A stretch of DNA of 12,079 nt from Actinomycetes bacterium. GTDB lineage: Bacteria > Actinomycetota > Acidimicrobiia > Acidimicrobiales > UBA8190. Position numbers and translations under genes: made by a program. The DNA lies in NCBI GenBank assembly GCA_021779775.1, contig JAJYAB010000026.1, positions 1-12,079 of the forward strand, given 5' to 3'. Shown piece by piece: positions 1 through 5,915 of this stretch (its first letter is position 1; each line of letters opens with the position of its first letter). Under the pieces are notes generated by a model. The model was not told where the DNA came from. It was given only the letters and a program-made list of their open reading frames with translations, and ran no database searches.

Positions 1-791
1 TCGGCGGCCATGCCCGCGCAGTCGCCGACGTTGTCACCCACGTTGTCGGCGATGGTCGCCGCGTTGCGGGGATCGTCTTCAGGGATGCCGGCCTCCACCT
101 TGCCGACCAGGTCGGCTCCGACGTCTGCCGCCTTGGTGAAGATGCCGCCGCCCACCCGCATGAACAACGCCAGCAGCGATGCACCAAACCCGAAGCCGAC
201 GAGCACCGAGGTGGCGGTGTTCTGGAAGATGAACACGATCGTCGTAGCACCCAGCAGGCCCAGGCCGAAGCCGAAGAGCCCGGTGATGGCGCCCGTGCGG
301 AAGGCCACCCGGAGCGCACCCGCCATCTTGCCGTCGCGTGCTGCGGCCGCCGTGCGGACGTTGCCCCGCACCGCCAGGCTCATCCCGACGAAGCCGGTGA
401 GCCCCGAGCACAGCGCTCCGGCCAAGAAGCACAGCACCCGGTAGATCCCCGCCTGGGCGAAGCTAAGGTCGACGACGATCTGCCCGCTCGGAGCGACGTG
501 GCTCACCTTGGTCGCCGTGAAGAAGATCAGCACGGCCAGGGGCACGACGATCAGGAGGATCGTCTTGAACTGGCGGGCCAGGAACGCCTCCGCACCTTCC
601 TGGATGGCCTTGGCGATCTCCTTCATCGACGCGGTGCCCTGATCGGCGGCGATCACACCCCGCATCAAGATGATGCCGGTGACGATGGAGACGACGGCTG
701 CGGCCAGGGCGAAGACCAGCCAGGCCCTCTCCGCTGACGTCAGGTGGAAGACCTGGTAACCCCCTTCAGCGGCGGCGAGGAGGTGGGGCAT
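1..791 (-). CDS. hppA: Membrane-bound proton-translocating pyrophosphatase, N-terminal part (3' end outside window)
   Basis: Integral membrane enzyme that hydrolyses pyrophosphate and pumps H+ (or Na+ in some relatives) across the membrane. The visible 263 codons read through hydrophobic segments at about residues 23-45, 78-95, 118-140, 165-190 and 195-213. They then enter the hallmark substrate loop: GGGIFTKAADVGADLVGKVE (residues 214-233, carrying the D223-x7-K231-x-E233 signature), then DDPRN and DNVGDNVGD (about 239-257), which bind Mg-pyrophosphate. The frame is open to the window edge, so about two thirds of the protein, including the residue that separates K+-dependent from K+-independent types, is not visible. 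The ATG at 791 is preceded by GAAGGGAG nine bases upstream, a good ribosome binding site. The gene has its own promoter-like sequence and lies in the same direction as the potassium permease but 237 bases downstream of it. Family assignment is very secure; ion specificity is not determinable. Confidence 0.96.
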   Translation of the reverse strand, partial: MPHLLAAAEGGYQVFHLTSAERAWLVFALAAAVVSIVTGIILMRGVIAADQGTASMKEIAKAIQEGAEAFLARQFKTILLIVVPLAVLIFFTATKVSHVAPSGQIVVDLSFAQAGIYRVLCFLAGALCSGLTGFVGMSLAVRGNVRTAAAARDGKMAGALRVAFRTGAITGLFGFGLGLLGATTIVFIFQNTATSVLVGFGFGASLLALFMRVGGGIFTKAADVGADLVGKVEAGIPEDDPRNAATIADNVGDNVGDCAGMAA

Positions 792-909
792 GGCCTGCTA
801 CTCCCTTCGGGGTCGCCTCCGGCGCTCGGGCCGGTACGGCATGGATCTTCGGGTGGACGGTGATCGATCGATGACGGGCAGCGCGACGCAGCCGGACGAT
901 CGGGGCCGA

Positions 910-939
910 ACGATAGTGAATCGATGGCAGCCGCGGCAA
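910..939 (-). promoter_or_regulatory. Candidate sigma-70 promoter of hppA
   Basis: On the minus strand a -35-like TTGCCG (939-934) and a -10-like TATCGT (915-910) are separated by 18 bases. Transcription would start near 903, giving a leader of about 110 nt before the hppA ATG. The leader contains the 10-base palindrome ATCGATCGAT (863-872). Assigned by consensus only. Confidence 0.45.
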
Positions 940-974
940 TTGCCCACCGTACATCGCCGGGTCTACCTGGAGCC

Positions 975-991
975 CGCCCGGAAGCCGGGCG
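975..991 (-). terminator. GC-rich hairpin after the potassium permease gene
   Basis: A perfect inverted repeat, CGCCCGG-aag-CCGGGCG, lies 38 bases past the permease stop codon. No U-tract follows, which is common in actinobacterial terminators. It sits between the permease stop and the hppA promoter, the expected place for a terminator. Confidence 0.5.
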
Positions 992-1028
992 CGCGTCGTC
1001 CCCGCCTCGGGCGCTGCCGGCCGAGCAT

Positions 1029-3443
1029 TCAGTCCTGCGGCTCGTCCTCGGGCTCCGGCCCGGCGATCAACTCGTACACCGGGTTCACCATGGCCAGGCG
1101 GCGGTGGCGCTCGCCCACCATGCCCTCGGCCACCAAGGTGGCACCCGGGCCCAACCCCGGCACGTGCCGCCGGCCCTGGAAGATGACCAGCAGCCCGCCC
1201 GTGTCGTCGCTCAGCACGCACTCGAGCGAGGCCACCCCGGCGCTCGGCTGCACCCGCACAGACGTGATCCGCCCGGCGACCTTCGCCCGGTGACGCCAGC
1301 GCACCTCGCCGATATGCGTCGTCCCTTCGGCGCGCGCACCAGCCACCGCCCGAACGGGGCGACCGGGCGCCGGACCATCGGGGCGCCCCCGCTCGTCGGC
1401 TCCGCTGCGCCCGCCGCGCCCGATCCGGGGCACCGCCCTGACCCTCACCCGCGACGTCAGGTTGTACGGGACCATGGTGGCGTTGACATGAGGCAGCTGG
1501 CCGAGGACGGCGGCGATCTTGTCCGCTGTCCGGTCGTGGAGCAGGCGCGACCACCTGGAGCTGTAGCCACGCCGCGGGAGCAGCACGGTCAGCTCCGTCT
1601 CACCGTCTGCCACCGCTTCGGCAGCCAGCTCCAGCACGCCGCGGCCCAGGCGGCGATCCGCGCACTCGATGATGTCGAGCGGCAAGCGCGACAGGCCCAG
1701 GCGCTCCCAGCCCGCTTCGATGCGCCGCCCGCGCTGGACATCGATCATCAGGTGCACGGCCCGCAGGTCGTCGGGGGTGAGCGTCCGGGCGTACTGCAAT
1801 GCCCGGGCAGTCGCCAGGTCGAGCCGATCCACCATGACGACGACCGCGTGGCGACGCAGGATGGGGGCCTCGCAGGCCTGGGCAGCACCCACCTCGAGCT
1901 GCTGGGCCTCGGCGCGGTACTGCCGGTTCAGCCGGAGGAGGGCGAAGTAGAGGACCGGCCCTGCCACCACCACCAGCCACGCACCCTCGGTGAACTTGAG
2001 CACGGCGAAGATGACGACCACGCTGCCCGACAGCAGGCTGGCGAACCCGTTCACCACCTGGCCCGCCTTCCACCCCTTCTGGCGGGCGGTGCGGTGGTGC
2101 TTCACCATGCCGGCCCCGGCCATCGTGAACCCCGTGAACACCCCGATGGCGTAGAGCGCCACCAGGCTGTTCAGGTTGGCGCCGGTGCCGACCACCAAAG
2201 CCACCCCGACCACCGCCAGCACGATGATGCCGTTGGAGAAGACCAGCCGGTGGCCCCGCCGGGTGAGCTGGTGCGGCAGGAACGAGTCCTCTGCCACGAA
2301 GCTGGCCAGGTAGGGGAACCCGTTGAAGCTGGTGTTCCCCCCGGTGAACAGGATCAGCATGGTGACGGTGACCACGATGTCCTTGAGCGCGACACCGACG
2401 CCGCTTCCCCCGAACACCCATCCGGCGATCTGGGCGACCACTGTCGGCGAGTTCTGGTCGTACGGGGTCGCATGGCTGAAATGCGCCAGCAACGTGACTC
2501 CGAGCACCAGGAACCCCAGGGTGACGCTCATGACCACCAGGGTGCGCCGGGCGTTGCGAGCCTCGGGCCGCCGGAAGGACGCCACCCCGTTGGAGATGGC
2601 CTCCAGACCGGTGAGGGACGATCCCCCGTTGGCGAACGACCGGAGGATGGCCACCATCGCGGCGAAGGCGACCAGCCCCCCGTGGTGCCCGAGCACCTGC
2701 ATGCCGGCGTGGTGCGCCAAGACCGGCTCGCCACGCCCGGTGATCACACGGACCAGTCCGACCACCACCACCGATCCAAGCCCGGCGACGAACAGGTACG
2801 TGGGGACGGCGAAGACCTTGGCACCTTCGCGGATCCCCCGGAGGTTGCCGAAACAGAGCAGGAGGATGACGGCGATCGTGATGGGCACGGTCTCCGGCTT
2901 GAGCCGCGGGACGATGGAGGTCAGCGCCTCGGTTCCTGCCGCGCACTGCACCGCCACGGTCACCGTGTAGTCGATGAGCAGCGCCACGGCCGCCACCTGC
3001 GCCACCTTCGGCCCGAAGTTGTCCCGTGCCACCACGTAGGCCCCGCCCGCCTTGGTGTAGGCCTGGATGACCTGGAGATAGGACAGCGTCACGAAGAACA
3101 GCACGGCCAGGATGGCCAAGGTGATCGGGATCACCAACGTGAATGCGGCGATCCCGAAGTACGGCAAGAGCTGGGTGAGCATCTCCTCGGTGCCGTACGC
3201 CGACGAGGAGATGCAGTCGGGAGCCAGCACGCCGAGCCCGGCGATCTTGCCGAGCCGCTCGCTGGCCAGCTGCTCCGTGACCAGTGGCGGACCGAGCAAC
3301 GAGTTCTTCAGCCGGTAGGGCAGCGTCTCGGGCAGCTCGAACGACTCCGGCGTCGGTATGGCCGGTGGCGCCTTGACGGTGCCGGAGTCGTGCAGCACCT
3401 CGGTAGGGAGGGGTGGGGAGCTCATGGCATGCTCATTCAACAC
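1029..3443 (-). CDS. KimA-like APC-superfamily potassium permease with fused C-terminal OB-fold domain
   Basis: Predicted 804-residue, roughly 12-segment membrane transporter (about 65-505) of the amino-acid-polyamine-cation superfamily. Compared with Bacillus KimA, a K+/H+ symporter recalled from memory, it shares the block APDCISSSAYGTEE (74-87), the AGGAY motif (132-136), LLIDYTVTV (155-163), SLTGLEAISN (276-285) and LYAIGVF (430-436). The KimA residues I recall as potassium ligands align with D76, Y83, D158, T162, T278 and Y431. A KimA-type cytoplasmic domain follows (about 530-661). After an R/G/P/A-rich linker (about 664-712) comes a domain at 713-795 resembling the small actinobacterial OB-fold protein Rv2694c, with GRITSVRVQP, QGRRHVPGL and MVNPVYELI. 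The gene is divergent from ceoBC, like Rv2690c in Mycobacterium. The start could be GTG 3443 or ATG 3425; neither has a clear ribosome binding site. Substrate is inferred. Confidence 0.88.
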   Translation of the reverse strand: MLNEHAMSSPPLPTEVLHDSGTVKAPPAIPTPESFELPETLPYRLKNSLLGPPLVTEQLASERLGKIAGLGVLAPDCISSSAYGTEEMLTQLLPYFGIAAFTLVIPITLAILAVLFFVTLSYLQVIQAYTKAGGAYVVARDNFGPKVAQVAAVALLIDYTVTVAVQCAAGTEALTSIVPRLKPETVPITIAVILLLCFGNLRGIREGAKVFAVPTYLFVAGLGSVVVVGLVRVITGRGEPVLAHHAGMQVLGHHGGLVAFAAMVAILRSFANGGSSLTGLEAISNGVASFRRPEARNARRTLVVMSVTLGFLVLGVTLLAHFSHATPYDQNSPTVVAQIAGWVFGGSGVGVALKDIVVTVTMLILFTGGNTSFNGFPYLASFVAEDSFLPHQLTRRGHRLVFSNGIIVLAVVGVALVVGTGANLNSLVALYAIGVFTGFTMAGAGMVKHHRTARQKGWKAGQVVNGFASLLSGSVVVIFAVLKFTEGAWLVVVAGPVLYFALLRLNRQYRAEAQQLEVGAAQACEAPILRRHAVVVMVDRLDLATARALQYARTLTPDDLRAVHLMIDVQRGRRIEAGWERLGLSRLPLDIIECADRRLGRGVLELAAEAVADGETELTVLLPRRGYSSRWSRLLHDRTADKIAAVLGQLPHVNATMVPYNLTSRVRVRAVPRIGRGGRSGADERGRPDGPAPGRPVRAVAGARAEGTTHIGEVRWRHRAKVAGRITSVRVQPSAGVASLECVLSDDTGGLLVIFQGRRHVPGLGPGATLVAEGMVGERHRRLAMVNPVYELIAGPEPEDEPQD

Positions 3444-3526
3444 CGATGTCTGCCAGGGGCGGAAACCGGCGCCACCGACAGGGCCCCGAGTTGTGCGGGT
3501 CGACGGCGCCGTGTTGGATGGGGCAG

Positions 3527-4195
3527 ATGCACGTCGTGGTCGTCGGATGCGGTCGGGTGGGCTCCGGGCTGGGCATTCGTCTGGTGGAGCAGGGGCATAC
3601 CGTCGCCATCATCGACCGTGTGCCCCGTGCCTTCCGCCGCCTGCCCGACGGCTGGAGCGGTGATGCCATCGTCGGATCGGGATTCGACCGCGATGACCTG
3701 GAGCGCGCCGGAGCGGGGCGTGCCGGAGCGCTCGCAGCGGTGACATCGGGCGACAACACCAACATCATGACGGCCCGTATCGCCCGCGAGAACTACTCCA
3801 TCGCCAACGTGGTAGCCAGGATCTACGATCCCCGGCGAGCCGAGATCTACCAACGCGTGGGCATCCCCACGGTCGCCACGGTCACCTGGACCATCGACCA
3901 GGTTCTCGGACAGCTGCTCCCTGACACGGTCGTCGGCGGCTGGTCCGACAGCAGCGGCCGGCTGGTCCTCGTGGAGCGCATCCTCCCCGAACGTTGGGCG
4001 GGACGGCGGCTGAGCGACCTGGCCCTGCCCGGTCGGGCCAACCTGGTGGCGATCAGCCGCGCCGGCACCCCACGGCTCGACCTTGCCGACCTGGTCGGCC
4101 AGGAGGGCGACCTGGTGTTCCTGGCCGTGCTGAAGGACGCTGTCCACGAGCTGGAACGCCATCTCGTCGGTCCTGGCCGGGAGGTCACCCGATGA
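3527..4195 (+). CDS. ceoB: TrkA/RCK potassium regulatory protein CeoB
   Basis: A 222-residue cytoplasmic RCK protein, the nucleotide-sensing subunit type that gates potassium channels or transporters. It has an N-terminal Rossmann fold with GCGRVG at residues 7-12 and D30 at the end of the second strand (acidic, as in NAD(H) binders). A TrkA-C-like domain spans about 140-212, with GRRLSDLALP and EGDLVFLAV. The length is close to mycobacterial CeoB (Rv2691). The frame is open further upstream, but the family begins at the MxVVVxGCGRVG strand, so I chose ATG 3527; ATG 3518 would add three residues. A TTGGAT hexamer (3514-3519) lies seven bases before this ATG, possibly a leaderless -10. The stop overlaps the ceoC start by 4 bp (ATGA), indicating coupled translation. 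Neighbouring genes support a role with the divergent KimA-like permease. Confidence 0.9.
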   Translation: MHVVVVGCGRVGSGLGIRLVEQGHTVAIIDRVPRAFRRLPDGWSGDAIVGSGFDRDDLERAGAGRAGALAAVTSGDNTNIMTARIARENYSIANVVARIYDPRRAEIYQRVGIPTVATVTWTIDQVLGQLLPDTVVGGWSDSSGRLVLVERILPERWAGRRLSDLALPGRANLVAISRAGTPRLDLADLVGQEGDLVFLAVLKDAVHELERHLVGPGREVTR

Positions 4196-4854
4196 AGGTG
4201 GCCATCGCCGGAGCGGGCAGCGTCGGCACAGCGATCGCCCAGGACCTGGCCGCCAACCACCACGAGGTGCTGCTGCTGGAGCAAGATCCGGAGGTCGTCG
4301 AGCGCCTGCGGGGAACCCTCGACGTCACCTGGCTGATCGTTGACGCGTGCGAGGTCAGCTCCCTCGACGCGGCCGGCCTCTCGACGGCCGACGTGGTGGT
4401 GGCGGCCACCGGAGACGACGAGGACAACCTCGTCATCTCCCTGCTGGCCAAGCAGGAGTTCGCCGTCCCACGGGTGGTCGCCCGGGTGAACCACCCGAAG
4501 AACCAGTGGCTCTTCAACCAGTCCTGGGGGGTGGACGTGTCGGTGTCCACCCCCCAGCTGATGACTGCGCTGGTGGAAGAGGCCGTGTCCGTCGGGTCGC
4601 TCGTCAGGCTGCTGCAGTTCGAGGGAGGCAACGCCCACCTCGTCGAAGTGACGCTGGCGGAGACGTCGCCAGCCGCCGGAAGGTCAGTCGCCGATCTGGG
4701 GATCCCTCGCGACGCCACGGTGGTCGCCGTGGTCCGCCAGGACCACCTGGTGGTGCCCCGTGGAGACACGGTCCTCGGTGCCGGTGACGAGGTGCTGCTG
4801 CTCGTCACCGGCACGGCAGAAGACGCCGTGCACGACCTGTTGGTCGGGGACTGA
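4192..4854 (+). CDS. ceoC: TrkA/RCK potassium regulatory protein CeoC
   Basis: A 220-residue second RCK protein, the same length I recall for Rv2692. The Rossmann glycine motif is GAGSVG at 7-12 and the ribose-binding acidic residue is E30. The conserved ATGDDEDNL (about 81-89) and VARVNHPKN (about 101-109) blocks of TrkA-N domains are present, followed by a TrkA-C domain (about 138-218) with PRGDTVLGAGDEVLLLV. The ATG overlaps the ceoB stop codon by four bases, so the two are almost certainly made together and may form a heteromeric ring. In this family the glutamate at position 30 suits NAD(H) or ATP/ADP; which one is bound cannot be read from the sequence. Confidence 0.92.
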   Translation: MKVAIAGAGSVGTAIAQDLAANHHEVLLLEQDPEVVERLRGTLDVTWLIVDACEVSSLDAAGLSTADVVVAATGDDEDNLVISLLAKQEFAVPRVVARVNHPKNQWLFNQSWGVDVSVSTPQLMTALVEEAVSVGSLVRLLQFEGGNAHLVEVTLAETSPAAGRSVADLGIPRDATVVAVVRQDHLVVPRGDTVLGAGDEVLLLVTGTAEDAVHDLLVGD

Positions 4855-4902
4855 CCGAGAGCGCCTGGGCCCGCCCGACCGTTGGATCGCCGGCACCGCC
4901 CG

Positions 4903-4908
4903 TAGACT
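4903..4908 (+). promoter_or_regulatory. -10 box of a leaderless promoter for the HAD hydrolase gene
   Basis: TAGACT matches TANNNT and is followed by exactly seven bases before the GTG at 4916, so the transcript would begin at the start codon. A weak -35-like TTGGAT (4882-4887) has a short 15-base spacer. There is no ribosome binding site before the GTG, which fits leaderless translation. Confidence 0.5.
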
Positions 4909-4915
4909 GCCGGTC

Positions 4916-5707
4916 GTGGAGGCGGCGTTCTTCGATCTCGACAAGACCGTCATCGCCCGTGCCTCCATCGTAGCGTTCGGGCGCCCGTTCTACGAGGGAG
5001 GGCTGATCTCCCGGGGGGCCATGGTCCGGGCGCTGGCCTCACAGTTCGTCTACCTCTTCCTGGGAGCCAGCGAGGAGAAGGTCGACAAGATCCGCGAGTC
5101 GGTGCTGCTGCTCACCCGCGGGTGGGACCACCTCGAGGTGTCGCGCATCGTCCGGGAAACGCTCGACCGGGTGGTGGAGCCGATCATCTACGCCGAGGCG
5201 CTCGACCTGATCGAGCAGCATCATGCTGCCGGCCGTCGGGTCTATCTGGTGTCTGCTTCCCCCGAGGAGATCGTGACTCCACTGGCCGAGTACCTGGGTG
5301 CCGACGGATCGGTGGCCAGCCGGGCCGTGGTGGACGACGAGGGGCGTTACACGGGAGAGATGGCCTTCTACGCCTACGGACCGTTCAAGGCCGAGGCGAT
5401 CCAGAGCCTCGCAGAGCGCGACGACCTCGACCTCTCGGGGTCGTTCGCCTACAGCGACTCGTACACCGACACACCGATGCTCGAGACGGTCGGGCATCCG
5501 GTGGTCGTCAACGCCGATCGCGTGCTGGCGCGGCTCGCTCGTCAGCGCGGGTGGGAGTCGGCACGGTTCAGCCGCCCGGTCCGGCTACGCGACCGGGTGC
5601 CGGCCCCTAGCCTGCCCAGGGCCGCCGCGTTCACAGCCATAGCGATAACCGCCACCGGTACGGCGGTAATGGGTTGGCGCTATGGGCACCGGCTGGGTCG
5701 GACCTGA
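4916..5707 (+). CDS. HAD-superfamily subfamily IB hydrolase (SerB-like phosphatase) with C-terminal membrane segment
   Basis: A 263-residue protein with all four HAD motifs. Motif I is FDLDKT (D7 nucleophile, D9 acid/base), motif II is VSAS (112-115), motif III is K158 in GPFKAE, and motif IV is YSDSYTDTPML with D181 and D185. The small cap between motifs I and II and the overall pattern fit the HAD-IB group that includes phosphoserine-phosphatase-like and CicA-type proteins. The physiological substrate cannot be read from the sequence. Residues 237-252 (AAAFTAIAITATGTAV) are hydrophobic and followed by basic residues, so the enzyme may be tethered to the inner face of the membrane. The GTG at 4916 is chosen because it directly precedes the first beta strand; upstream codons in the same frame are cysteine- and arginine-rich and unlike the family. 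It lies 61 bases after ceoC but has its own promoter-like box. Confidence 0.86.
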   Translation: MEAAFFDLDKTVIARASIVAFGRPFYEGGLISRGAMVRALASQFVYLFLGASEEKVDKIRESVLLLTRGWDHLEVSRIVRETLDRVVEPIIYAEALDLIEQHHAAGRRVYLVSASPEEIVTPLAEYLGADGSVASRAVVDDEGRYTGEMAFYAYGPFKAEAIQSLAERDDLDLSGSFAYSDSYTDTPMLETVGHPVVVNADRVLARLARQRGWESARFSRPVRLRDRVPAPSLPRAAAFTAIAITATGTAVMGWRYGHRLGRT

Positions 5708-5735
5708 GCATCGTCGAGGCTCCGAGCCATGTGGG

Positions 5736-5810
5736 TCAGTCGCTACGCAGGCGTCTGGCGGCCACCAGGCCGAGACCGACGAGGACGGCGAGGACGAGCA
5801 GTTTCTTCAT
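5736..5810 (-). CDS. 24-residue single-span membrane microprotein
   Basis: A very short reading frame, ATG 5810 to TGA 5736. It encodes a lysine-rich start (MKK), an uninterrupted hydrophobic stretch of about 16 residues (LLVLAVLVGLGLVAA, residues 4-18) and a basic tail (RRLRSD). Support comes from AGGA nine bases before the ATG, a positively charged then hydrophobic then arginine-rich pattern typical of small membrane proteins, and its placement 90 bases after the sigma factor on the same strand. The pattern recalls the very small actinobacterial proteins that begin MKKLL (DLW-39 type), but the characteristic C-terminal DLW is absent. It may instead be a chance frame; no function can be assigned. 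Confidence 0.5.
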   Translation of the reverse strand: MKKLLVLAVLVGLGLVAARRLRSD

Positions 5811-5818
5811 GGTCAACG

Positions 5819-5824
5819 ATCCTA
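5819..5824 (-). promoter_or_regulatory. Possible -10 box or ribosome binding region of the microprotein
   Basis: TAGGAT on the minus strand fits TANNNT and ends eight bases before the microprotein ATG. It also contains AGGA, which would serve as a ribosome binding site at nine bases. Which role applies cannot be decided from sequence. Confidence 0.3.
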
Positions 5825-5830
5825 TCGGCC

Positions 5831-5862
5831 GGTCCTGCCAACCGCCCAAGCGGCCGGGGACC
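5831..5862 (-). terminator. Possible terminator hairpin downstream of the sigma factor
   Basis: Nested inverted repeats: outer GGTCC (5831-5835) with GGACC (5858-5862), inner CCGC (5842-5845) with GCGG (5850-5853) around a CCAA loop. It lies about 40 bases beyond the sigma factor stop and before the microprotein start. No U-tract is present, so this is weak. Confidence 0.3.
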
Positions 5863-5882
5863 TCTGCACCGTCGACAGGACA

Positions 5883-5915
5883 CCTACACCATGAACAGCC
5901 CTACACCGTCAACAG
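5883..5915. repeat. Imperfect 17-base tandem repeat across the sigma factor stop codon
   Basis: CCTACACCATGAACAG (5883-5898) and CCTACACCGTCAACAG (5900-5915) match at 14 of 16 positions with one base between them. The second copy contains the complement of the sigma factor stop codon (5901-5903), so the last codons of the gene are duplicated just after it. Confidence 0.7.

Noticed and set aside
10..444. A plus-strand frame with many S, P, T and A residues at the left edge
   Set aside because: It lies antisense to the unmistakable pyrophosphatase substrate loop on the minus strand.
766..1554. A 262-codon minus-strand frame overlapping the end of the permease and the hppA leader
   Set aside because: It is out of frame with both real genes, arginine- and proline-rich, and would replace the recognisable OB-fold domain; a shadow frame.
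3444..3526. A c-di-AMP (ydaO-type) riboswitch before the KimA-like gene
   Set aside because: The space upstream of the start is too short for that RNA and no matching structure is visible.
924..3743. A 939-codon open frame on the plus strand, antisense to the potassium permease
   Set aside because: Its product is rich in H, D, R, Q and P with no domain pattern, and it is the complementary-phase shadow of the permease in GC-rich DNA. The permease on the other strand has clear homology along its length.
3847..4638. Minus-strand frame across ceoB and ceoC
   Set aside because: Antisense to two proteins with clear Rossmann motifs; composition is typical of a shadow frame.
5708..5735. Hairpin GGCT-ccg-AGCC (5718-5728) as a bidirectional terminator between the HAD gene and the microprotein
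   Set aside because: Only four base pairs and no U-tract; too weak to call.
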